The notes below the pieces were generated by a model, which saw only the letters and a program-made list of their open reading frames with translations, was not told the origin of the DNA and searched no databases. This document shows positions 49,358 through 61,031 of a stretch of 64,000 bases of DNA, one piece after another. Where the stretch lies: assembly GCA_030142905.1 (NCBI GenBank), contig JASJOG010000149.1, positions 744,001 to 808,000 of the forward strand, in the 5' to 3' direction. Position 1 is the stretch's first letter, and each line of letters opens with the position of its first letter. This DNA comes from Heliopora coerulea. Lineage: Eukaryota > Cnidaria > Anthozoa > Scleralcyonacea > Helioporidae. Made by a program: the position numbers and the translations under genes.

Positions 49358-51655
49358 TTAGTCAATGTAATCAAAGTCCTCAGGAATCCCAAAGTTTTTG
49401 TCAATTGATTTTTGTTCTACCCCAAATTTCTTGTTGCACCATGATTTGATGGTGAAGATATTATCAGTCCAACGATTGACTGCTTCTCGAGCTATCTTTG
49501 TCTCTTTAGCCATTTTCTCCAATACTTCAGGATCACATTCTTTATAATGTTCCAGTTCTTCAGCCAGCTGTTGACAAAATTTTTCCTTTTCTGCTACATT
49601 CTTAAGGAGTGCTGTTCGGTCAACCTTAAATCCATACAAGATTTTTTAGATGTACATTTCAGGAATATGAGGCATTTCTCTCTCTTCTCAATTTTCAAGA
49701 TCAATTCTCCCTCTTTCTACTCAAATATCTCAGTATACAATTTTTCTGAAAACCTTGATTCAAACCAGTAAGTGAACTATACAATTTTTCTGTTGGCTCA
49801 ATTTTGACATCATTCATGTGCCTTACATCTCAATCTTTTTCCTTCTTTGTTATTATTCCCCCCCCCCTTTTACTATGGAAATCATTAAAAAAGAGAACTC
49901 ACAGTAGCTTCTCTAGATGCTCTAGCTTTTTTAATTTCTTTTTCCAGTTTAGCTTGCTTCTGTTCGTAACTTTTAACTTTTTCCTTTAATTCTTCAAACC
50001 TATTTTTTTTCTTAAAAATAAGTTTAAGTTGATATTTTGTGAAGAAAAATGAGCAATGATGGTTACTTTTAAAAATTTCAAAGATTGACTTACTTTGTTC
50101 ATAGCTTTGCTAGGAAAAGCCCAAAAATAATTTGATGTTCCAATCCTTTCTGAGTCAACCATGTCATCATCTACAAGGCTTTGCAAAATCTCTTTCACAG
50201 ACATTGCATCTTAGAAAAACATTTATAATCTTAGTTCATTATTTTAGTTAGTTTAATTTAATGCAATTACTTTATCTAATTTGACAGTTCCTTAGTCTTG
50301 CATAGTAGCAATAGTGAATAATTATCATTATTCTGCAGAGTATTCTTGATATCTTCATTGTTTTTCTCTCAATGTCACCAGTAATTGAAAAGAAGAAATG
50401 AATGAATGAGTACTGAAAAAAGGTTTTGTTCAAACTATTTCAACTCCTGCTAACATCACTGACAAAACATTTGGTTCTAACTTTTGGTTATTTATATCCA
50501 CTTCCCTTTATATGAAAAAAGGCATCAAGAAACTGAACAGATGAAAGATCTGGTTTACTTTATATGTGCTTGGGATGTTTAGGAGTATGGGTACCTTTAC
50601 TGTAACACTAAAAGTTTCTACATGAAACCAGGCCTGCCCAGAGGGGGGGGGGGCAACTGGGGCAGTTTGCCCTGGGCCCCAACCTCAAGAGGGGCCCAGG
50701 CACCAGCTCAAGAGAGGCTCTTTTTGGCTCCTTCAGCATACTGATAAATTTATCTCCTTTATGTTTCAAATGAAAATCAAATAACTGAATAAGATTCCAT
50801 GCTGTTTATTTACTCACTGAACACTGAGCCTGGGTAAGACACACATATTTTCACCTGAATAGTTATCTTCATGCTCTCTGGTAAAGAACTGGATGAAAGT
50901 GCTATTGTCAAGCACAATATTGACCAAAATAATTCTTGTAAAGGGGGCCCCCAAATTTCTATTTTGCCCTGGGCCCCACCCAGACTCTGGGCAGGCCTGC
51001 ATGAAATATTGGATAAAGACCCCCTTGAGAAAACCTGAATATTTTGTACAATGTAAGCACATTTCTTATGCAACAGTTCACATGACTATTGTGAGTCAGT
51101 GCTCTTGCCCCTTCAAAACACTTCTTGCCCTGCGTAGGCTAAACAATGTGCCAATGAGACGAAGAAGTGAAGCGATGGTTATCATTGGTAGCATCAAATC
51201 AGGGGAATGATTCTATATTGTACAGGAAGTGTAACTTTAAAATATGCTCTGTTCAACTTTAAATTTTGTTGACTTAACTGTTTTAATGATACTCACTGAT
51301 GCCTTTGTCTTTGGAAGCAATCTTCTCAATCTCCTTGAGTTGGAAAAAGTCTTTCTAAATTTAAAATACGGTTAACTCACGAGATCTGTTTTATGCCTTT
51401 TAAGGTAGCAAGACACAACGGTATAAAATACGGTCGCTGTTGTATACCTTTTCATAAAAGATTTCCATCATACGTTTCCTCTTCTCTTCTACACTAAGAC
51501 CTCGTCTTTTTGACTTCAAAATAAGAAATAGATTTTTTTTTTAGAAGGGAAATTTGTAGTTGTTTATCGTGAAATATTCTGTTTAATCAGTAACACAGTT
51601 AAATATTATTAAACTAGTGCACTGAAACTCCTCGAACTATCCTTGAGTTTACCAT
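49358..51655 (-). CDS. MND1: Meiotic nuclear division protein 1 (MND1)
   Basis: Six minus-strand exons (51655-51653, 51513-51448, 51354-51297, 50209-50094, 50010-49903, 49624-49358) join to 205 residues, the same length as I recall for human MND1. MND1 pairs with HOP2 and stimulates RAD51/DMC1 strand invasion in meiotic recombination. The N-terminal winged-helix part has [19 protein letters not shown] and [20 protein letters not shown] followed by [14 protein letters not shown]. The middle is a lysine/glutamate-rich coiled coil, and the C-terminus has [13 protein letters not shown] and the family ending [11 protein letters not shown]. Exon 1 contributes only the ATG, which is cut off cleanly by a GTAAAC donor. 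Exon 5 uses an acceptor just before a run of eight A; the nearer AG would put a stop in frame. It lies head-to-head with APPBP2. Confidence 0.93.
50629..50999. mobile_element. 371-bp hAT-like TIR element in an MND1 intron
   Basis: The ends are inverted repeats starting CAGGCCTGCCCAGAG. Inside these, a G-rich block and TGCCCTGGGCCCC are also mirrored. The flanks CATGAAAC (50621-50628) and CATGAAAT (51000-51007) look like an 8-bp target duplication with one change. CAG termini and 8-bp duplications fit hAT. The interior is non-coding. It lies between exons 3 and 4 of MND1. Confidence 0.75.
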
Positions 51656-51874
51656 TCCGATAGTATTGTTCAAATATCACTGGTATAATTGTGTTCTCTG
51701 GTTATACTTCCTTCAAATACTTCCCGCCATTTTGTTTAAATCTTCTCCAATGTGGAGCATGTTGGTTTCGTAGCTGCCGCTGGTTTGCCACTTGGGCGCA
51801 TATTGGTGTTAATTTGTGACGTAAATATATAATAATAATAACACAAAGCGTTCACGCACTCATGTGAGCCGAGT
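51656..51874. promoter_or_regulatory. Shared divergent promoter of MND1 and APPBP2
   Basis: 219 bases separate the two start codons, which face away from each other. Both leaders and core promoters must lie here. No TATA box stands out in a convincing position. One partner is a meiotic gene and the other broadly expressed in animals, so expression may be uncoupled despite the shared region. Confidence 0.55.
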
Positions 51875-54800
51875 ATGATGACATCTCCATCTTTTTTATT
51901 TAATATTTCTTTAAAGGCTGTCGTTAAAAATCATCAGCAGTTGCTCCCCGATATCAAGATATTGCCAGTTGGTCTACAATGCGACGTCTACAGAGAGGTA
52001 AATTTCCTGAAACGTTCGATATCATTCCTGAACTTGTTTCACCAGAAGAGCCACATTGTTTACGGTATGTTTACTTCTCTGTGCATGTAATCATGTTAAT
52101 TTTCGTATGCGAATTTTCCCCCTTTTTAGATGTACAATTCTGGCCACCTAAAATCTCTGGAATCTTCGCTGACAGATTTGGACATCGTGGCAAAATTACT
52201 CAAAGCTGGAGAAAAACGGTACATTGTTCACCCATTGAAACACTCGATATTTCTGATATTCATGGTTTGTGGGATCACTTCAGTTCTAGTTTTTTTTTTA
52301 TTCCCACAACTCAGAACAGTATCTTCATTAACGTTACAGATAATACTGCCAATTTTGAGTAAATGCTATGATATATCACCAATGAATAACGTTAAATTAA
52401 CACACCTGTCATGTGTTCCTATTCCTGTATAATATTCAGGTCCATTAATCAAGTATAGAGGAACCAGAATAATCAGTTGCATTTACATGAAATCAGCTTA
52501 TTTTGATAATGCATAAATGAATAAATCGTTACAAATATAATGATATCTGAGTTTTCTCTCTTAATCTGATTTGAAAATCTTAAAATCTGCTTCCTTCTCT
52601 AATTCTGTTTAATTGTTGGTGAGAGATTAATTTTGACAGTTCTCCTGGCTATCAAGTGAGAATCACTAGCTTACATATTATTACATTTTGTACAGTACTG
52701 ATCATTGTCTGCTTTTATTTGCAACCTTTTGTATTTGTTGGGGTTATCCATGTTGCCCCACCTAGTTCAGGTGTTGTTTGTTTTATTTCATAATATGCAT
52801 TAGATACTACATGTCAAAATTTGGTGTTTGAAATGATCTACCATATTGGCAGAGTAGAATTTTTTGTGTTTTTTGTTTATGAACATTATTTTAATGTTAT
52901 TGTTTTTTAGACTGTTACTCTACCGACCACTTCAACATCTATTGGACAATGGTGTTAACATTGCTGTTATTTTGTGTGAAGAATACAGTTGTCGTGTTTT
53001 ACAGTCTTTAAAGAGTGAAGACTGGAATGCATGTGAGAAGCTCATTTCAGTTGGAATATCTCTGGGTAAGTTAATAGTCTTGTCAAGTTTAAGGAATACA
53101 CTTTACAACTTAATACTTTCATAGTTAGTTTACTAACTGCAGGATGCATTTATTTTATTCAGGTAACCTATTTTTAGAGATGGGTTGGTTTTATGAAGCA
53201 GATAAGATATTTTATTGCTGTCTTCAGTTGTGCAAGAGCTTAACTCCTGCACCATACAAGATGCTGCTGCTTTGTAATACAAGGTATGACCCTATGAACA
53301 TTTACATTTCTTGGAGAAAATATTTTTTTAGACCTTTGACTGACTGCATGAAATTTGTTTTGCTAGGCTGGTTCAAGTTAGAACAGCTAACTGTCAGTTT
53401 TCTCCTGCAAAAGATTCTTATGAGGATGCAACCAAGCTAGCCAACCAGTTAGAAAGTTCTTCTGGTATTTCAGTGAACTGGATTCCAATTCATCTAGAGA
53501 AATGCAACTTATTATTTGCACTTAATCAGTATAAAGAGGTACATTCATTAAGTGATTATTTCACCACTTTGCTAGAATTGACTAAACCATGGACCAGCAT
53601 GCAGATTTAGGGCCTTTAATTTTCAGCCAGCTGGAAGTACTTTTACGTCACTTCAAAACAAAGATTTCTAGTCCATTTTACTGATGATGGGCAGATATCT
53701 GGGCCAGGTTAGGGGTTAAAGGGTTAACTTATTTGAGGATAAAAGTTATGAAATCCAATTTCTCTTGCTAGATGAAAGATTTTGTACTATTTTTTACCTT
53801 AAGAATGAAAGTACAATGCTCTTAGTTGCTGTAATTACTTCCCTTTTGAATACATGGTGATAGTACTCCAGACCTTCATAAAAACTGAAACATTTTTCCA
53901 GGTATTCGTGTCATTGGACAACCAATTTTAAACTTCAGGGGGAGGATATTAGACTGGTTACTGGGCAATCTTTTACTCTGAACTTGTTGTAAAAACAACA
54001 GTCAAAGCTCATTTCTTAAACAATATGTCAGTTTTTGTTAAAATATGTCTTAGAATACAGTTATTTACTGTATCTTTTGCTCAACTACTGCTACGTTTGA
54101 CTTTGTTACATAAAACAGCATAATTATATTAATTTACATTACATTCTTAGGCATATGAGGATTGCATAAAATTACTGTCAAGAGTTAATTCAAATTTACC
54201 AGTTAAAGTAAGACATGGAAGAATTTATTGCTATCTTAGATGTACTTAACTAATGAATTTGACCTGTCATTGATTTACTTTATCCTTAATCTGGTTATTT
54301 GCTTAAGTATTGATACTGCACATTATTTTGTAAAGTACAAGCCTCGCACATCCTCACACTAACTAAGCACAGACCAGAAAAATTTATCTCACAAACACAA
54401 TAACCTAATAACTCTTATTTTAACTCATTAAGATACAGGGCCGATCCCCTTGATGAGTTAAATCATATGGCATTAGCCAAATTAAAATGATAGAGTGTTC
54501 TCTTGCCCTTTAATGGGTTAATTAATATAGATTCGCAGTTCAATCTATTGCATATTCTACACTTGATAAATTTAGTTGTATAATAGCTAGCCTATGTATA
54601 TTCTATAAATTATAAATTTAATTATTATATGATGAAATTGTATATAAAAGTGGGATTGAATGATAGATCTTTTATAAAATGAATAAATTCCAACCTCTGG
54701 TTTGACTAACTTTATCTTTTATAATCCTAGGTAATTATTGACATTCTTAGGATTTCATCCAAGGTACATTCTTACGTCCATTATTTAATTCTATACGTAT

Positions 54801-57800
54801 AACCTTAATAATCTGATTAGTACCAGTACTTTGTACCCTGATTGAGGTAATCACAAAATGTTACATTAACTTCTCTAGTCTTGTGTTGTAAAAAGAAAGT
54901 ACAAGAAAGCAAAGTTTCTAATAACACATGCAGTTGATTTGGCAAGGTAATATTTACTTTGGATTTCTTTTGGGTGTGGATAACATGTGTGCAGTATGAA
55001 ATTCAAAAAGTAATATATGAAAGCAGTGAGGGCTGAAAGTTAGGAGGAAATGTATAAAGCAGATCCAGGTATAACAAGAATAAAAGCAAAAATAAAACTA
55101 GGAATGTTCAGAATAAAAATTGGGATAATCATGAAACTAAGGTCAAAGTATGGTAAGTGTGATACTGGAAAGGGATGTAAAAAGCAAGGATAAGAATTGC
55201 ACTTTATAAACTCATAGTTACAGTTTTTACTGGTCCTAGGGGAAGCAGTAGGATTTGATTCTGGACAAAGAACCTCAATATTTGATAAGATTAGCTTTGG
55301 GGTCTTTCTTTTGTGAGAAGTGATCTCATCTTAGTAATGGAGTGAAGTGATAAAGTAAATGATTTGAGCCTGGGAGAATTGTGACATGTTTGTGGAAGTT
55401 GATTGTCCAGGTTAGTGTAGTCTTGAGAAAGGCTGTTGGTGGAAGTGACTGACGTTTTGACAGCCTTAACAGTGGTCATCTTCAGAATCAAAAGGAGACC
55501 AAATGTCAGGTTCACCTGTATTTGTATCTGGTTCATGTGTCATAAGTGGGTGGTTGTATGAGTCATGAAGGTGTGATAGTTTGTGAAAAGCAGATCACAA
55601 CAATTACCGGGACCTTACAAATGACTAATTCACAAATTCAAACATGCAAACAACCAGTAGACTTAACACTTCGACAAACTGATAATTAGCACCCACATAA
55701 CCACACCCACTGCTTTTCACAAACTATCACACCTCCATGACTCATATGACTGCCCATTTATGATGCATGAACCAGATACAAATACAGGTGAACCTGACAT
55801 TTACTCTCCTTTTGACTCTGAAGATGACCACTGGTAAGGCTGTTGAAATGGAATGAAGTGAATAATTATTATTAGATTTGAGATTTCATAACATTTTCCT
55901 GTTTCTAGAATCCATTTTGGTGACAATCATCCGACATATGCAGACTGCTTGATTGATTTTGGGTTTTACTTATTAAATGTTGATGCCATAAATTGTGCTG
56001 TCAAAATATACCAGGTGTGTTCATGCTGTAATTATCTGCTTACCTATACATATAGGTCTTTCAGAAGTATATTAATTGCTGTTAAATTCTTCATTCAATA
56101 AATTTGTAAGCATACCACAGGGGTTGAGACTAGCTTGACACTAACAATTCCAATATACATATACATGAACCAATGGCAGCTGGCATATTTATTAAGGCAG
56201 TGATGCCAAAATGCTGGGTTATCTTGGCTGTACAATTAATATCTCTGTGGCAAGTCAACACTTTGATAAGGGACTGGACATTAAGTCTATATTACAGAAA
56301 GATAACAGAATTTCTTTCTCTCTCTCCCCTTCTTTCTTTTTCTTTCTTTCTTTTTTCTTTCTTTTTTCTTTCTTTTTTTTTTTCTGAAGAGTGTGTCAGC
56401 ATCTTAGAATGGATTTTTAGAACAACAAATCTTGGAGAAGTTGACCATAGAAATTAGAGGAAGATGTATAATAGAATGTCAAAATGCAGCTAGATTTACT
56501 GTATACTTATATCAGAATAGATTTTTTGGTACATATAAGATTAGGCTGTTGGGCAAAAGATACATCAGAGATAGAAATAACAATAGGGATAGCTATGGAG
56601 GCTTGCAATTTTAGTGAGCAAGAATGTGAGGTATTATAATTTATTGGTCTCATACTAGCATATTTATCAAAAAAGATTTCATTTTGGGCACCTTAATACT
56701 TGATAGCTTACCCATGGACAAACATTTGGTGACAAGTCTATGGTTATTTTGGGTACTTAGTTTGTCATATAGTCGTTACCGAACTTGTAATGCCATAAAA
56801 CTGTTATTTTCCAAAAGTCTTGTGTACTTTGAGTTATTGAGCATAAAAGTAGTCATTGTTTTTGAATCACATAGTAATGTGAAGCCTACAGTCTTCACTT
56901 CAATGTTTTAGGATGGTCTAGACATTCGAAAAGAAATCTTTGGAGATAGTAATATTTATGTGGCTATGGTACATGAAGATTTAGGTTATGCAACATATGT
57001 TCAGGAATATAGCAGTGGAGAATTTGAAAAAGCCAGGTAAAGCATGCATATTTTAATATTGTCATTTTGAAAATGCAAGCTTTAAACCATTAAAGGAGAA
57101 GTACACATTTTACTATTTCATTCTGGCTAATACCAGATGATTTTACTCATCACATGGATGAGCCCTGGGTGTTAAATGGTTAATGACAAATTTATTACTA
57201 ACATTGGTGAGTCTCAATTTATCAAGAATTCACATGAACTAATGGTAATGTACATTCTACTTGTGGTAACTTGTTTTGTTTATGAAAGTAAGTATGCTTC
57301 TCAATATATAAAATCAGAAGTATTTTTTGAGCCCCTGATGAGAATCAAGCTGATTACCTCATGATTGTTGGTGATGTGCTCTAGCAATTGAACTATATGG
57401 TAGTAGAGCAAATGTTACGTATTGCATTATAGTTATTATTATGGTGGTGGAGGAAATGTTTGATGATGTACTGTTTTATAAATTTTAGTGACACTTGTTT
57501 TTACTGTGTTCTGTTTTTATCACAATGTAGAGACCATGCTCAAATGTCCATTGATATTATTACAAGGTTGCTACCTGAAGATCATTTACTTTTGGCATCA
57601 TCAAAAAGAGTTAAAGGTATGATTGTGTGATAACAGGGTTTCAAACACATTTTAGGTAGCAGGTCTGCATGATGTGATCACTCTGTGTGTTGCATAATGC
57701 TGATTGGATGACAGCCATAATGTTCTTCTTAGAATTGGTTGTAATCAATGCCACTGATCATCCAATATAAAAATGTGGCCCAGAAATGGAACACTTTGAG

Positions 57801-60800
57801 CAACATAAAAGATTTAGCAAAGCAAACTTGGCCACAAAATATTTTCAGAGAATCTGGACTAGAAATATCCACATTTATAACATTAATTTTTCACTGGCAT
57901 TATATAGTCAACAGTTTTATGTGTTGCTGTTCAGTAATGTTTTTCGTCATGCTTTCTGGTGAACATTTTTTATCTAGCTCCTGATATTTTTTGAAACTGG
58001 CCTGGAATGTGTTGTCTTGATAGTACTGTGTTTAGTTAATTGTGTTGTTACTTCAGTGAATGCTTGTTTTTTATACTGTTTGCTCTAGCTCTAGTTTTGG
58101 AAGAAATTGCAATTGACAGGGACTTGGAGGATGAAAAACTTAATGAAGCACAGAGCCTTCATTTGGCTTCTCTTATTTTGGCAAAGTATGCAATTAATTG
58201 TAATTTAACGAGTCGATGAGACATCCAAGAGGACAAATTGCTGTATTTATCTTTTCTAGACAAGCATTTGGAGAAGACAATGTACAAATAGCAAAACATT
58301 TTGGTAACCTTGGCAGATTGTATCAGTCAATGAGAAGATATGATGTAAGCTTCTTAAAAGTTTTCATTTTTATGTTATGATGTGTAGTCATGTAGTACCT
58401 GAGCAGCCAACAGCAGTGGACACTCTACTTTGCAATTTCCTCAGGTCACACATACAATGCCAGTCTTCTATCAATTACATTTGTTTCTCGTAGGTGAGAT
58501 TTTCTGTACTTCATATTTAATTTCAGGAGGCTGAAGAAATGCACAAAAAAGCAATAGAAATTAAGGAAAGATTGTTGGGTGAAGAGGTAAATCATTTAAA
58601 GTAATTCCCAATGAATGTTTTTGTTCAGTTTTGTTTATTCAAATTTGTTCCTTTTTAGGATTATGAAGTAGCCTTATCTCTGGGCCACCTGGCATCATTG
58701 TACACTTATGATATGAACATGTTTGCTGAAGCTGAGAAGCTATACCTACGTTCAATTGCAATTGGTAAGCTAGTATATAGACTTTATGTAATAAAATATA
58801 TAATAAAAAGCTTAACTTCGTGTTGTTTCTTGTACAAAATAAAATCTCAATAATGGACACATCCAACATTGATTATCCTATATCAGTCTTATACCCAGAA
58901 TGTTCAATCCTTTTGCCCTAAATGGGGACCATATAGGCACTAAAGAGGTAGGTGTTGAATGCAGGGTGGTGTTTGGGCACTAAATGGAGATGTGTGGGGA
59001 CTAAAGGGTTAGAGATTAAATGGAATGTTAGGGTGGAGAAAGTGGCATATCAAAGGATGCAGATCATCTAACAAAATTATTCAGCATGTTTAAAAAATTT
59101 TACTGCTAAGAATTAGTATATTTCTTTATTGAGGGAAGTATTTGAATAATCTGAGAAATATTTTGCACTAGCTGACTGCTCGTAAAATTTCATAAATTTT
59201 ATCATAATTATGATCTCCATGTTTTTCTTGCCCCCTTCACCTTGTTACCAACCCCTTAAACACCTTGAGAATGACTGAGGTTTACCTAGTACTTGTTTTA
59301 TGACAGGTAAATTATTAACCAATTACCGTATTTACTCGTTTGAGCGCCGCGGCACTCTTTAAATTTTCAGAGCTTTAGATGCGGCGCTCATTCGGGGGCG
59401 GCGCTAAATCGGGGGCGGCGCTCTTTAAAAAAGTCTTTTATTTGTGAATTATAACAAGAACTTTTAACAATGAAATAAACAAGTTTTAAATGTCTTTGTC
59501 ACTAAATGTCCCCATTTTGACGGCGGAAAGTTTTTACACTGTTTACAAGTTTACAAAATATCAATGTGACTGTCCTCTTCATGATCTGAGTCCAACTGCT
59601 GCATCGTAACCGTTGTTGGATATGCCTCCTCGACATCAGAAGACGTAAATTCGTCGCATTGAAAGGGATTCGTGTCTGGTTCATCCAGGATATCCAACTG
59701 CGATCGAAGCATTTCTCGTCCGGTGCTACAAGGCTGTCCCTCTTTCAGGCAGTGAATGAAATCGTCCTGTGACGCATCAACGGGAAGGTTCAACGCACAG
59801 CATGTGAAGGATTTCTTGATAATATCCGTTGGCAAATCGGCCCAAGCGTCGATAATCCATTGTAAAATCGTTCTTCTTGGGGGCGCTTTCAAGTTCCCAG
59901 CTGCTGTTTCTTCGTGTATTCCGATTGTGCCGAGCCATTCGACGATGCTTCGATTAAGCGGCGCATTTGAAAATAATTAGTGCGGTGCTCTTTCGGGGGC
60001 GGCGCTCAATCGGGGGCGGCGCTCAATCGGGGGCGGCGCTCAATCGAGTAAATACGGTACAGAGCATGGGTGTACTTTAGTAGATGTAGTTTACTCTGGC
60101 TAACATCAGATGATTTTATTTATCTCAGGGAAGAGCTTTGGGGTTTAAGGGTTAACATTTGCAGTGCCTATTGATTTCTCATAACTGGTTACCATAGGTC
60201 GCAAATTGTTTGGTGATGGTTATAGTGGACTAGAATATGATTATAGAGGCCTGATCCACCTCTACCACTGTATAGGTTAGTTCATTCACTTTTTTGACTC
60301 TACTTTTGTTTCTGTAATATGAGAAGCCAGCAGAATAACTGTCAAAATATATCAATAATATTTAGAAATTTTAATTCTACTGATATTCTGCAAATCATTT
60401 AATTTTATTTTGAAGTCAAATGAATTAATATTGCCCTCTTTTCTATGTTGTACTGCTATCCCAAACTGCAAAGAATAGAAGGTTCTGCTTTATTATTGTT
60501 TGGCTTCATTCAAGTCTTGGAACTAGATAAGTAGTTTTATCTTGTATACCCAGTTATTGATGCTCATAGTGGGTCAGAGGAATCAAATAACTTTTGCAGG
60601 AAATTATACATCCGTCTTGTTACCCACTGTCATAAAAAGCATCATAGATTAAGACAAGGCATGGGATTACTGTAGCCTATAGATAGGTCAGAGGAATCAA
60701 ATAATTTTTGCAGGAAATTATACATCTGTCTTAGATTAAGACTAGGCATGGGATTACTGTAGCCTATGGATAGGAGAATAGAGAAATGCTTCAACATGTT

Positions 60801-61031
60801 GCTGTCATACACAATCAAGGCTTTAGTGATTTTTACTTCTGTACAATAGTGAATAACAATTATAATTGTTTCACAGGTAATTATGAAGCTATGTTGCATT
60901 ACAACCAAATCTTGGAATCCTGGCATGAACTTAGGGAGAATGATGACTCATCTCAAATAAACATAAAGACAAATATACATGTACAACCAACAGAAAAAAT
61001 TATTCAGGAATTTTTCAATCAAGTGGAATGA
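51875..61031 (+). CDS. APPBP2: Amyloid protein-binding protein 2 (APPBP2), TPR protein
   Basis: Seventeen exons join in frame: 51875-51997, 52130-52218, 52911-53065, 53163-53283, 53367-53538, 54151-54207, 54731-54763, 54879-54946, 55909-56014, 56912-57036, 57531-57616, 58089-58185, 58260-58344, 58527-58586, 58659-58764, 60198-60275 and 60877-61031. They encode about 571 residues (human about 585). APPBP2 is a tetratricopeptide-repeat protein that binds a basolateral sorting signal of amyloid precursor protein and serves as a CUL2 ubiquitin-ligase substrate receptor. Conserved stretches are VHEDLGYATYVQEYSSG, LLPEDHLLLASSKRVKALVL, KHFGNLGRLYQSMRRYDEAE and GHLASLYTYDMNMF with KLYLRSIAIG, spanning the C-terminal TPRs. 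The N-terminal third is more diverged. Exon 7 is only 33 bases. Two adjacent ATGs could start; I used the first. AATAAA at 61135-61140 suits the 3' end. Introns hold a pogo-like element and an inverted repeat. Confidence 0.92.
55455..55848. repeat. 139-bp inverted repeat in an APPBP2 intron
   Basis: Arms at 55455-55593 and 55710-55848 are reverse complements over their full length at roughly 85-90 percent identity, separated by 116 bases. The arms contain TTTTGACAGCC, AGTGGTCATCTTCAGA and TCAGGTTCACCTGTATTTGT. That wording resembles the non-coding end regions of Penelope-like or similar retroelements in anthozoans, but this is from memory and unconfirmed. It may be two old insertions in opposite orientation. 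Its RNA could fold into a long hairpin. Confidence 0.7.
56310..56386. repeat. CT-rich microsatellite
   Basis: A run of TTTC and TTTTC units, strongly strand-asymmetric (pyrimidines on +), in an APPBP2 intron. Simple sequence, not coding. Confidence 0.8.
59326..60057. mobile_element. pogo-like TIR element with GGCGGCGCTCAATCG repeats, in APPBP2 intron 15
   Basis: The element begins CCGTATTTACTCGTTTGAGCG, and its right end read on the other strand begins CCGTATTTACTCGATTGAGC. TA flanks both sides (59324-59325 and 60058-60059), the duplication used by Tc1/mariner/pogo elements. Several copies of a 17-base unit CGGGGGCGGCGCTCAAT stand inside the right end, and related units inside the left end. 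These would suit transposase binding. The interior carries the end of a pogo/Tigger-type transposase (59551-59892, minus). At 732 bp it lacks most of the transposase, so it is non-autonomous. Its GC-rich ends contrast sharply with the AT-rich intron. Confidence 0.85.
59551..59892 (-). pseudogene. C-terminal fragment of a pogo/Tigger-type DDE transposase
   Basis: A 113-codon frame with PPRRTILQWIIDAWADLP, then IIKKSFTCCALN, DDFIHCLKEGQPC and an acidic tail (ending DSDHEEDSHIDIL). This pattern is the region just after the catalytic DDE domain in pogo/Tigger transposases and their domesticated relatives. The CENP-B-like DNA-binding and catalytic parts are missing. It is carried inside the TIR element and antisense to the host gene, so it is element coding remnant, not an APPBP2 exon. 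Confidence 0.7.
60572..60772. repeat. Tandem duplication, units of 114 and 87 bp, in APPBP2 intron 16
   Basis: Unit 1 (60572-60685) and unit 2 (60686-60772) both start GGTCAGAGGAATCAAATAA and end near GGGATTACTGTAGCCTAT. They differ by a 27-base segment present only in unit 1 (about 60619-60645) and a few substitutions. This is a local duplication followed by a small deletion in one copy. Confidence 0.85.

Noticed and set aside
52081..52432. Frames overlapping APPBP2 exon 2 that extend past its donor
   Set aside because: The CG|GT donor at 52218 joins cleanly to 52911 and restores the family sequence; the extensions are intronic.
59551..59892. Possible antisense host gene in the APPBP2 intron
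   Set aside because: Contained within a TA-flanked TIR element and matches only the tail of a pogo-type transposase.
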